This document shows, piece by piece, positions 33,701 through 43,343 of a stretch of DNA of 64,000 nucleotides (within the stretch, counting starts at the first letter, position 1; every line of letters begins with the position of its first letter). A model generated the notes under the pieces. The model had not been told where the DNA came from. It saw only the letters and a program-made list of their open reading frames with translations, and searched no databases. The translations under genes were made by a program, and so were the position numbers. The stretch comes from Syncephalastrum monosporum B8922 (taxonomy: Eukaryota > Mucoromycota > Mucoromycetes > Mucorales > Syncephalastraceae), in NCBI GenBank assembly GCA_000697355.1, contig JNEN01001214.1:1-64000 (forward strand), given 5' to 3'.

Positions 33701-36562
33701 ACAAGCTGCAGCTACCCGAACTCTTGCCGCACCATACGGCGGGGATCATATGGCACAGTGAAATTCGATTGCAGAGCGCCAGTGGCAGCTACAGGTGGTT
33801 TCTGGTCAAGTGTATTTCTGTGGATGAGCTCGACACAGGGGATGTCCGCTGGTTCGGCACCTGGTAAGTCAGAAAAAAAGTGCGATACATTCCATGAATA
33901 GCTCACGCGTGCCCTCCTCCCCTGTCCGTAGCACCGATATTAACGATCACAAACTGCTGGAGCACAAGCTGAAGGAAGCGCACGATGCTGCCCAAAAGTC
34001 GACAGAAAGTAAGACACGATTCTTGTCCAACATGTCGCATGGTAAGCCATAAGAAAAACTGTAGAAGCTGTTTTCCGCCTCATGTTTCTCATTTCTGTCT
34101 TTAGAAATCCGCACGCCGCTTATCGGAATCACGGGTATGCTTAACTTTTTGCTGGACACTGACCTGAGCGCCGAGCAACTTGATTATGCCCACACCATCC
34201 AGCAATCGGCCGAGTCACTCTTGGTCGTGATCAACGATATTCTGGATCTGAGCAAGGTGGAAGCGGGTATGATGAAGCTTGAGCATGAGCCGTTCAGTCT
34301 TGTGACCATGATTGAGGACGCGAACGAGCTCTTGTCGACGCTGGCGATCCAAAAAGGTCTGGAGCTGAGTTTCTGGGTGGATGAAGAAGTCCCGGATGTT
34401 GTTGTGGGCGACCGTATACGACTACGGCAGGTCCTGCTGAATTTGATTGGCGTAAGCAAAAAAAAAAAAAAGGATGGGCGGGTGAGATACTATGGATAGG
34501 CGTGTATGCTAAGTGGATTCACAGAATGCTATCAAATTTACAACCGAAGGCGAAATATTCACGCAATGCACCGTGCAAGAAATCGATACGGCCGCGTCAT
34601 CCTTGACCTTGATGTTCGAAGTCGTTGATACAGGCGCTGGTTTTGATGCAGACGGTGAGGCAGTGATGTTTAAACCGTTCTCGCAGGTGGATAGTTCAGT
34701 AAGTGACCACGCGATACACAAAAACATAAAAAAGGGATAGCTGACGCCTTTTTTTTTTTTTTTTTTGGGGGGGCTTTTGTATAGACAACGCGAAAGCATG
34801 GCGGCAGTGGTTTGGGTCTGGTGATATCAAGACAGCTCATTGAGCTCCATGGAGGCCAGATGCGGTGCAAGAGCAAAAAGGACGAGGGCTCAACGTTCTA
34901 CTTTACTGTCAAGTGTGGACTGCCACCGCCACAGACTCGGCCCCGGCCCCAGACGCCCCAAAACGAGACAACCGCCGATCCTTTCTTCCGGACGAGCGTG
35001 TGCTCGGTGAGTCAAGAAACCTCCCTTTTGCCTTCGCCTGCAAGCAGTGCCGGGTCCTCTGCGTTTCTGCCTTCTCCCCTGGCCCATTCCAAGAAGCATT
35101 CACAAGCGAACGATCTGCCCACCTCGATGGAATTGCTGCAGGATGCGCTGCTGAATAAGGCAGCCTCGATGCGACTCATGCCCCCGCCCGCACGAGGTCA
35201 TCATCAACCCATGTCTATGCCTGTACCTGTACCAGTACCTGTACCAGTACCAGTACCATTAGAGCATGACAAGAATAAGGACAAGACAAAGGCAGGGGAA
35301 GAGGTTCCGATGAGGGGTGAGAAGGAGGGCAACGAACTCATGGGGACAAGCAAGGTCGCAGCCGAGCTCAAAGTGCCGGCCTCAAACCTTTCGCTGTTAT
35401 CACCCAATGCGGGCATCATCCTTCCACCTCGCACACCCCATCGTGGCGCGCCGATGAGGGTATTGGTCGTGTCGGAGTGGCAGCGCTCCCGGGAGACAGT
35501 CGTCAAGCATTTGCGGTCCATCCTGAGTGGATTCTCTTACCAGCATGACTACCACATCCAACAGGCCACCCATTGCTTTGAGGCCACCCAAAGCCTGGCC
35601 CACCCGCAAACGGCCGCATACGACTATATTGTCATCAATCTCAAAGTGGAGCAGCAAGTAGCGTCGGTTCTCCGTGTCATCTGCGGCAGCATTCAGCACC
35701 AAGATGCCAACGTCCTTGTCCTCACCACACCCATGCAGCGCTCTCTGCTCATGGAGATCGCCAAGGAGCAGGACCATGACGTTGTGCCGCGCGGCTGTGG
35801 CTTCATTTTCAAGCCCATCAAGCGTAGCAAACTGAACTGGTATTTTGGCGTGCGCCAGCAAGAAGCACCGCCAGATGATGATGCGAGTGTTGCGAGCGGC
35901 ACGAGTGGCGTCAGCGGCTGCAGTATCACCGCATCGGCGCCCGACTCGTCAAGGCGACGCGTGGCAACGCAAAAGGAAGTGTTCCGCAATATGGAAGCCG
36001 ACGTGGGTGGCAAAGGCTTTCGAGTCATGCTCGTAGAAGGTACGCGGAAAGACGGGTGAAGGGCTGATGACACTGTTATAGACAAACCATGATACCCACA
36101 CATATACATTTGCCATATCATTTATTGCAGATAATCTTGTGAACCAAAAGGTAATGACACGCTATCTTTTGCGCGTCGGCCTTGAGGTCGAGGTTGCGTG
36201 CGACGGCGAAGAATGCGTGAAACTTTTTTACAAGCATCCTCAAGATTATTATTCGCTCATTTTGTGCGATTTATTCATGCCCGTAAAAGGTACGTTGTAT
36301 CTCAGCCTACTTTACCTGTTGCTTATTCGCGTGTCATTCCTACTTAGACGGGTATGAGGCCACCCGAGAAATTCGTGCGTGGGAAGCGCAGCACCTCAGG
36401 GAGACCGATCGACGGATACCCATAGTTGCCTTGTCGGCTAACGTCATGAGTGATGTCGCGCAAAAGTGTATCGACAGCGGGTTTTCTACGTACATATCAA
36501 AACCTGTTAATTTTGCTACCTTGAGCGATGTCATTCGAAAGCATTTGCTGCAAAAGAAATAA
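30707..36562 (+). CDS. Dual-PAS hybrid histidine kinase with a pseudo-receiver and a true receiver, 9 exons
   Basis: Exons 30707-33042, 33113-33397, 33465-33863, 33932-34041, 34105-34451, 34525-34698, 34785-36039, 36131-36289, 36348-36562; 1759 residues. Order: polyQ tract (about 75-97), a GAF-like sensor split by low complexity (about 125-480), two very basic patches near 605 and 711, PAS 1 (about 775-873, ends FGTCTD), PAS 2 (about 885-1007, same ending), HisKA with SHEIRTP (His about 1043), HATPase with [23 protein letters not shown] and HGGSGLGL. Next is a receiver-like domain (about 1441-1576) with Asn in place of the phospho-Asp (YIVINLKVE), then a normal receiver (about 1628-1755; [32 protein letters not shown]). 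It should pass phosphate from His to the last Asp and on to an HPt protein. The signal is unknown. No membrane span, so it is soluble; the basic patches could be nuclear signals. Confidence 0.93.
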
Positions 36563-36726
36563 ATGCAGTGTCATGATTACAGTACACCTCACGTGAGAAT
36601 TCTCAGACCAGACGTAAAAATTTAGGCGATCGACTGGGACGGACCCGTAAACACGCTTTTCCTGTGCTGCATAAATACACACGCACACACGCACATACAT
36701 ATATACACATATATAAGAACGAGAGA

Positions 36727-39700
36727 ATGCTGTCGCGTGTATGCATCTCAGCACGCTCCACGAGAATCTCTCCGGGATCCGGCTCAGCTCAGCTGCATCG
36801 CTTGCGATGGTCGCGCCAATTCTATACTCGTTCCGTCAGAAACGAAGCTGCAGGTGGTTTAGGCAGAGAGGTAATGTCAATGTCAACCTTTTGCGCTGGC
36901 ACTTTGTTTTCCCTCCTTGCTCTCCTCACATGCTCTTGCTATACTCTACAGAGTATTCTTACTCCCTTGGCAGTCGAAGAACAGACGGCCATGCTGTATC
37001 TTGACAATATATTCCCACTACGGATGAGCACCTTTGATATTCGACAGCTGTTCTTTCGTAACACACGCGCCTGCCTCGAGTCGCGGGCCCACAAAGCCAT
37101 CCCTTCTCAAGAACTTGCCGAAGGCTTCAATATCAAGCGCATGGAATCACGGTATGATCTTTGTTTTCTATGATGGTGGCGTCCCTCTCACCTATGGACG
37201 ATGATAACAATAGCATCAAGGACGGCGGTGCTATCGTTGAATTTGGGTTCAAAAGTACGGCAGAGGAGAAGTCGAGGATAGCCAAGCAGATCGTTCACAA
37301 GATTGAAAACCATCTCAAGGACAACAAAACTGTGGCGTCCTTCAACTTTCAGCCTGTTCGTGCCTTCCTTGTCAAAGGAGAACCTTTCTTAGAAGATATC
37401 GTGTCACGCTTTCCAACCCCAAAACTGCGCATTGAATTCATCAACGGTGACCCCGTCTCGGTCGAAAAACTCTATAAACATCTTCGCCCTTACGGACGCA
37501 TCTACGACATTGCGCTGTATCCCAATCCACATGTCTCCAAAGACCCGGCCCGGTACGCGATTGTCCAGTTCACCCGTATGCGGTCGGCTACCAGCGCACG
37601 TAACTGTCTCCATGGCCACATCATTCATGGCACGCGTCTCAACGTGCTTTATGAGCGGCAACTGGTAATGCTCACTGTGTGTCATGATGATGCATGGGAC
37701 TCACACTGGTTTTGCTAGCGATCAAACGTCGTACGTGAGTGGCTCGCAAGCCATCCCAAGATCACCGTACCGGTCTTTGCTGCCCTCGCCGCCGGTATCA
37801 CCTACGCCGTCTTTGATCCCATACGCGTGTTCTGCATGACCTCCAAGGTCACACAGCGTTTCAATCCTGAAGAATACGCGCTCTACCGCTGGCTACGACG
37901 TGAGACATGGGCCCGTTTAATGTCAACGGATAGGAGTTTATCAAGCCATCAGACAATATGGGAGGATGATTCGGAAAACATTGATACAGTCAACACATGG
38001 CTCAGAGAAACACCAGGTAAAAGAAACGGTAATGTGTAAATACGTGTCTGGCTTGACATTTTGATCCTTAGAAACCTTTGTCATTGTCACCGGCCCAAAG
38101 GGAAGCGGCAAAAGCGCCTTGATTCATGAAGCAGTCAAAGATCGACGGTAAATGGCCGCACGCGGCAGTCACTAAGCTTTTTACATTGTAACTCATACCT
38201 ATGTAAAGCAACAAGGTCATCATCAACTGCGAAGAGCTCGCCAACTCGCGTAACATGACGGACGTGACTACCGCGCTCGCCAAACAACTTGGTTACTTCC
38301 CAGTATTCACATGGGTCGCCTCCATGAGCAATCTCCTCGAGACGGTGGTCACCGCCACCACAGGTCAGAAGACGGGTCTCTCCACGTCGCCCGACACGCA
38401 GATCAAGCGCATCCTCGAGACCGCGGCCGTCGCATTGCGTGAAGTGACGCCCAAGGAGCGCAGCAAGGAGCGACACGAGGACACATCCCACCTCTCCATC
38501 ATTGATACTGTGATGAAGTGGTTCGCCCGCGAGGACGGCAAGGAACCTTCGCCCGAGGACGTGCGCAGCGAGATTCCTATCGTTGTCTTTGATAACTTTA
38601 TGTACAAGCAGACCGCGGTCAATTCACAGCTCTGGACAGAGATGGCCGACTTTGCCGCGCTTCTCGTTGAGAACGAGGTCGCTCATGTTGTGTTTGTCAG
38701 CTCCAATGTCGGTGTCAACAAAGTGCTTAGCCGCGGTAAGTGGATATAGCGCATACAAGATGGGTGGGTGACGGTTTTATTGATCTTTCTATTTCAGCCT
38801 TGCCTGGCAAGAGTTTTGAGACGATCACGCTCTCAGACGCGCCGCCTGAGGTCTCCTTGTCCTTCATTTCCCGCCAGCTCGGCAAGTTCACATGCATGGA
38901 ATTTCTAAAAGGAGAAAGAGTCTAACCTACTCCGTAGGAGAAGATGCTGTCAAGAGCGAGGGCATGCACGGTATCGTTTCCGCACTTGGTGGTCGCTTGA
39001 CCGAGCTTGAGCTACTCGTGCAAAAGATGAAGATGGGCATGGATGCCGAAAGTATGTTGTAGGCTTCACGTGTTTCCTTTTACTCATGTACCCATCCCCG
39101 ATAGCTGCCTTTGATGATATCGTGAGCCGAAATGTGGTTGAAATTCGCAAGTATGGTTTCAACGAGGCGTCTGAGGAAGACGACCACAGCTTACCCTGGC
39201 TACCCATTCAATTCTGGGAAATCGTCAAAGGACTTGCTAATATGAAGAGCGTAAGTGAATCAGTTTATCAAGCAGAGTCTCTCATACTTCAATCTCCATT
39301 CAGATGAATTATGACGAAGTCAGGTGGAATATTTTCTTTAATGGTGACGACAAGCCTTTACGTGATATGGAACGCGCTGAATTGATAACCATTCTCCACA
39401 AAGAAGGTATGTGTAATAAGCTCGGAAGAAGAATACACAGAAAAATATTTAACATGTGCATAGGACGGCCGAACGCGATCCGGCCGGGTAAGCCCGTGTT
39501 TTATACCGTATTCGACCGTCTCGTCACGGACGATGTCTTTTCTGCGTCGATGGAAATCGAATCGAATACCTATCTTAAAAAGTCAGCTGAGCAGACGATT
39601 GCTAAGCTCGAAGACACCATACGGTCTTTGTCGCAAGTCTACAACGGCAAACCGCCACGCGAGATTAACACACGCATCTCGTATCTCCTTGGTAAGGTGA

Positions 39701-39795
39701 GCGCCACCCAGAAGCTCATTGAATCGTATGAGACACGTATTACCGAGGCCAAGCAGCTCGTGAAATCTGCATGGAAAGACAACAGCTCGGAATAA
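36727..39795 (+). CDS. YME2: YME2 / mitochondrial escape protein 2, RRM plus P-loop inner-membrane protein, 11 exons
   Basis: Exons 36727-36870, 36952-37151, 37214-37664, 37719-38016, 38072-38147, 38209-38735, 38798-38881, 38938-39051, 39105-39250, 39304-39406, 39464-39795; 824 residues. An Arg/Ser-rich, acid-free N-terminus looks like a mitochondrial presequence. An RRM lies at about 184-265 (KLRIEFINGDPVSVEKLYKH, ARYAIVQFT), one span at about 281-304 (VPVFAALAAGITYAVF), and an intermembrane-space ATPase-like domain starts at VTGPKGSGKS (371-379) and holds IPIVVFDNF and HVVFVSSNVGVNKVLSR. Known role: mtDNA maintenance and inner-membrane organisation. Intron 7 (38882-38937) is GC-AG (CTCG|GCAAGT). 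Intron 1 is 81 nt, in frame and stop-free, so it could be retained. Only 165 bp separates it from the kinase stop. Confidence 0.93.
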
Positions 39796-39916
39796 ACAAA
39801 TGTGAAATATTCCCCCGTTATCAGGGCCTTACTGCCACATATTCGTTTAGTTTGGTGATACATTTCTTTGTGTACTTCTTTTCTTTGTATAGACCCACCG
39901 CAATTCAAACAAAGCC

Positions 39917-41068
39917 ATGACCACGAGTGTCGCCGAGATAGAGCCAGAAGCGCTGGTCCACCCTCAAGTGGAGCAGGCATGCCCGCAGACAGACTCCAGT
40001 CAGGGATCATCCCAGACGTCGCTTGCCAGTACCAATACATCAAGCGAGAGGCCTCAGACGCGGGAGGAGCTCATCGCAGCCTGTAATACGATGCTCTCAG
40101 ACGAACAACACGTCAAAAAAGCACAGCAGCGGCTACAGCAACTGGCGCGGATGGGGCCAAGCATGGGCCACATGGCGAGCAGCGACGCGCAGTTTTTGGT
40201 AGCCACATTTCAAACCGCCTGCACGTGGTACGCGCAAGCATCCAAGCAAAACCACACCGAAGCCACCTACCGTGCCGGCGTCTGTTACGAGCTAGGGCTC
40301 AGCACGGCGGTCGATACGACCAAGGCGATCGTGTTTTACCGCAAGGCAGCCCTCCTCGCCCACCCCGCCGGCATGTACCGTCTCGGCGCGATCCTCGTCA
40401 ACGGCTATCTGCAGCAGCCACCCCAACTGCGTGAAGGTGTGTGCTGGCTGCAGCGCGCAGCGGCCATGCGTGACCCGATGCCGCACGCGCTGCATGCGCT
40501 CGCCTCTGTGCTTTTGTCGGACGCCATCTGCCGCCAGACGAGCCTCGTCCCCGACGAAGAATACGCACTCCATCTCCTGTACACCGCCGCGCAGGCCGGG
40601 TACGAGGCCAGTCAATGCCGTCTTGGACAGTACTACGAGGAAGAGGTACCCAATGCAGGCAGTTCGCTGTATTGGTACAGCAAAGCTGCGGAGCAGGGGT
40701 GTCCCGCCGCCGCGCTCGGCCTGTCGGGCTGGTACTTGACAGGCGCTCCCGGATACCTCGCTCAGTCAGACCGCGAATCGTACCTGTGGGCGCGCCGTGC
40801 ATGCCGCACGCCTATTGAAGCACGAGACTATTACGATGGCGAAGAGCCTGTGCGTCGCGCCGTAGCGCAGGCGTATTTTATTGTGGGCTACTATACCGAA
40901 CTTGGCATTGGTACCACCGCTGACATGGAGTCGCCCGACCGTTGGTACCGCCAAGCAGCCGCTCTCGGTCACTGTGGTGCCTCTGAGAAGCTAGCCCCTC
41001 CACTGGGTGAGCCCATTAACAAGAAAACCTCCACGCGATCGTCGATTGCGCCTTGTATCATAATGTAA
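39917..41068 (+). CDS. Sel1-repeat protein with C-terminal CaaX box (chitin synthase activator-like)
   Basis: Intronless, 383 residues. The first 50 are acidic and Ser/Gln-rich. From about residue 95 to 370 there are five to six Sel1-type helical repeats, e.g. ATYRAGVCYELGLSTAVDTT, AGMYRLGAILVNGYLQ, ASQCRLGQYYEEEVPNAG, AYFIVGYYTELGIGTT. The last four residues are CIIM, a CaaX farnesylation/geranylgeranylation box preceded by a basic Ser/Thr stretch. Sel1 repeats plus prenylation are the layout of fungal Chs4/Skt5 activators, which recruit chitin synthase to the plasma membrane. This copy is shorter than yeast Skt5 (about 700 residues), so the exact orthology is open. Start at 39917 gives MTTSVAEIEPEA, 122 bp after YME2. 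Confidence 0.85.
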   Translation: MTTSVAEIEPEALVHPQVEQACPQTDSSQGSSQTSLASTNTSSERPQTREELIAACNTMLSDEQHVKKAQQRLQQLARMGPSMGHMASSDAQFLVATFQTACTWYAQASKQNHTEATYRAGVCYELGLSTAVDTTKAIVFYRKAALLAHPAGMYRLGAILVNGYLQQPPQLREGVCWLQRAAAMRDPMPHALHALASVLLSDAICRQTSLVPDEEYALHLLYTAAQAGYEASQCRLGQYYEEEVPNAGSSLYWYSKAAEQGCPAAALGLSGWYLTGAPGYLAQSDRESYLWARRACRTPIEARDYYDGEEPVRRAVAQAYFIVGYYTELGIGTTADMESPDRWYRQAAALGHCGASEKLAPPLGEPINKKTSTRSSIAPCIIM

Positions 41069-41228
41069 TATCACTCCGTCATTCAATAGAATCCATTTCC
41101 ATTTTCATGTGTATGATGTCTTAAAGCGAAAAGGAGAAGAGGATGGGTTTCACATTCATTGGGACTGGACATTTTTTCTTTTCTTTGGAGGATATTCTAT
41201 AGTTTTACTTATCTCTTTTTCGTCCATC

Positions 41229-42342
41229 ATGGCAGGCAAAAACCCGTTCGACGACCCGTGGCAACCTCAACAAGACCAGCCGTACGAGGGTCCACGGTTC
41301 GGCAATGCCTATGAAGACGACGATAACAGCAAAAATGCATGGGGCGCCTCGACCATGCAGATGCCCGAGCCAGTGAGCTTACAAAATCACCCGCACGGGC
41401 CAAGCGGCGGCGCATGGTCTGACTCGACAAAGACAGAACACCATCCAATGGACGCGTACGATTCGACAAAGCATGAGCAGCAAGACGCATGGGATACCGT
41501 ATATAATCAGCAGCAGTCGCCAGCGGTGATGGCGGGTGGCGGTGATGCCTATCGCTATGCGGGCACGCGGTTGGGCAACCAGGAGGACTCATTTCAAGGA
41601 AACTCATATTCGATGGTCGATACATCTTCACCCGCAGCAGCCGCTGCAGGGGGAGGGAAGGCCAACACATCCTCGCCTACTACAATCGAATCGGGCGCAC
41701 CACGGCCCTACAACCCGAGCGCATCCCCATCGCCTAAACGCCTTCTATTACGCATTGGACAGCTTATTGCAAGTGTCGGTAATTTGGGTTTCGCCGCAGG
41801 CGCATCACCCGTAAGTAAGAAAGTGCGATTCAGCATGATAGAGCCATACTGACTTTTGTTACAATCTAGTACTCTAATCAGCCAGTACCGTTCTCGGACA
41901 AGTCATGTTTCTACTTTTTATATGCAGTGGCAAGTATCATTCAAGTAGGAGCATCCTATTAAAAAAAAGGGGGTGGGGGGGGGGGGTAAAAGAAGTGGGT
42001 GGAAAGAGCAAACCTGGGCGTTCGTGGCACATTTTCTTATATATGTTTTAGGCGATCCTGTCGATCCTCTGGAGCTTTTTCCACTGCTTGTTCTACTGCT
42101 ATCGGCGGTTTGCGCATGGCCAGAAATTGAAACGACCCGTCATGATGGGGATAGACATGGTGCTGACCGTCTTCTGGGGCGTAGGCACGATTGTCCAAAT
42201 AGCGAAATTCAAGTGCGCACCAGGTGGATACGACGGCTGGTGCAATTTTTACAACACCAGCATATTTTGGGGAATGCTCGCCTTCGTACTGTACATTCTC
42301 GCGGTGGCATGGGATTTCTTGGGTGCTTGCCGCAGACGTTAG
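41229..42342 (+). CDS. MARVEL-like four-span membrane protein with NPF-bearing N-terminus, 3 exons
   Basis: Exons 41229-41810, 41870-41944, 42052-42342; 315 residues. The N-terminal 175 residues are soluble, low complexity (N, Q, D, S, G), with NPFDDPW at residues 5-11. NPF is an EH-domain ligand, and this start resembles secretory carrier membrane proteins (SCAMPs). Four hydrophobic segments follow: LLLRIGQLIASVGNLGFAAG, CFYFLYAVASIIQAILSILW, MGIDMVLTVFWGVGTIVQI and IFWGMLAFVLYILAVAWDFL, with basic ends. The spans fit fungal MARVEL proteins of membrane apposition and endocytic/secretory traffic. The upstream in-frame ATG at about 41109 opens MYDVLKRKGEE... and a hydrophobic stretch, but MAGKNPFDD in a better context is preferred. 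Confidence 0.85.
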
Positions 42343-42527
42343 GCCCAAAAAGAAGTTTTGCCTTTCTTGTACTCTTTGTGATCACGCGACTTTCATACGC
42401 TATTTTTTAAGTGGCAAAATAATAACACGACAGCCTCTTCCTCCCTTTCCTACTTTCTCCTCCTCCCTTTCCTCTCATACCACTTCCTGTTTGATCCATA
42501 CAGTATTGCGTACTTGCGTAGCATACG

Positions 42528-43343
42528 ATGCTTATACCCTTTGATCGGATCCATGATCTGTATACCTCGATGAGCCTATCGTCCCTTATCCTGATTGAGC
42601 TTGGCGTGTTTGTCCTCTGCTTGCACTGGTGCCTTCCACAGCGGCATCGGCAGGCACGAACGATCCGGCTGTCTGCATCACCTCAGCATATATGGCGCAT
42701 CATATATGACACGAGCAACTACTCAATATGGCGGTCTCATGTTGTCAGCGTGTCAGACCTTCGCCAAGACGAAGACGGAGGCCTCCAGTTTTTAGAACAC
42801 GTGGCACGTACCCGGCAGCACTTGGAACACAAACAACAACAAAGACAGCAGCAACAACAAAAACAACAAGTCACTTCTCTTACCCAGCAGCAGCAACAGC
42901 AACAGCAGCAGCAATCCCCTCCAGCGACAATGCTGAAGGCACGTGTGCGTGCCATTACGATGAAGCGATTGAGCAGTGATGTGATCGTGCGACACGATCG
43001 GGCACGGACGACGAAGAAGAAGCAGCAGGAGACGTCGTTTGAGCGGGAGTGGGAAATCTGCGTGCGAGCCGAAACGAGAGCCGAGTCGACGGTGACCCTG
43101 ACCGAGACTGTCAGAAGCAAAGGTTACCTCGCTCGCTGGCTCGGCCCCATCCTTGGCTTCCACCGCGTCTCGCATCGCTTCCTTGTCGACCTTGCCCGGG
43201 AGGTCGAGCGCCAGCAGAAGCAGCGCATCACCACACACGTCCTTTGCGACTCACCCGCCGATCTGAAGCAGAGTCGCGACGAGTGGGATACCATCAGTGA
43301 GATTTATGTAAAAGCACCCGCCCTTGCCTCAACTGTGTCATGA
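42528..43343 (+). CDS. Membrane-anchored SRPBCC/START-like protein with a polyQ insertion
   Basis: Single exon, 271 residues, 186 bp after the MARVEL gene. One N-terminal span (about residues 17-37, SLILIELGVFVLCLHWCLP) is followed by SASPQHIWRIIYDTSNYSIW, the first helix/strand unit of the polyketide cyclase-like (SRPBCC) fold that forms a lipid-binding pocket. A long Gln-rich insertion (about 103-134, with runs up to ten Q) splits the domain. The remainder has alternating strands (EREWEICVRAETRAESTVTL) and a basic C-terminal helix (FHRVSHRFLVDLAREVER). The fold call rests on pattern, not on a firm motif; the ligand is unknown. Start at 42528 chosen as the first ATG before the span; 42570 is an alternative. 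Confidence 0.7.
   Translation: MLIPFDRIHDLYTSMSLSSLILIELGVFVLCLHWCLPQRHRQARTIRLSASPQHIWRIIYDTSNYSIWRSHVVSVSDLRQDEDGGLQFLEHVARTRQHLEHKQQQRQQQQQKQQVTSLTQQQQQQQQQQSPPATMLKARVRAITMKRLSSDVIVRHDRARTTKKKQQETSFEREWEICVRAETRAESTVTLTETVRSKGYLARWLGPILGFHRVSHRFLVDLAREVERQQKQRITTHVLCDSPADLKQSRDEWDTISEIYVKAPALASTVS

Noticed and set aside
38882..38940. GT donor at GTTCAC in place of the GC donor in YME2 intron 7
   Set aside because: It shifts the frame and destroys the GEDAVKSEG continuation.
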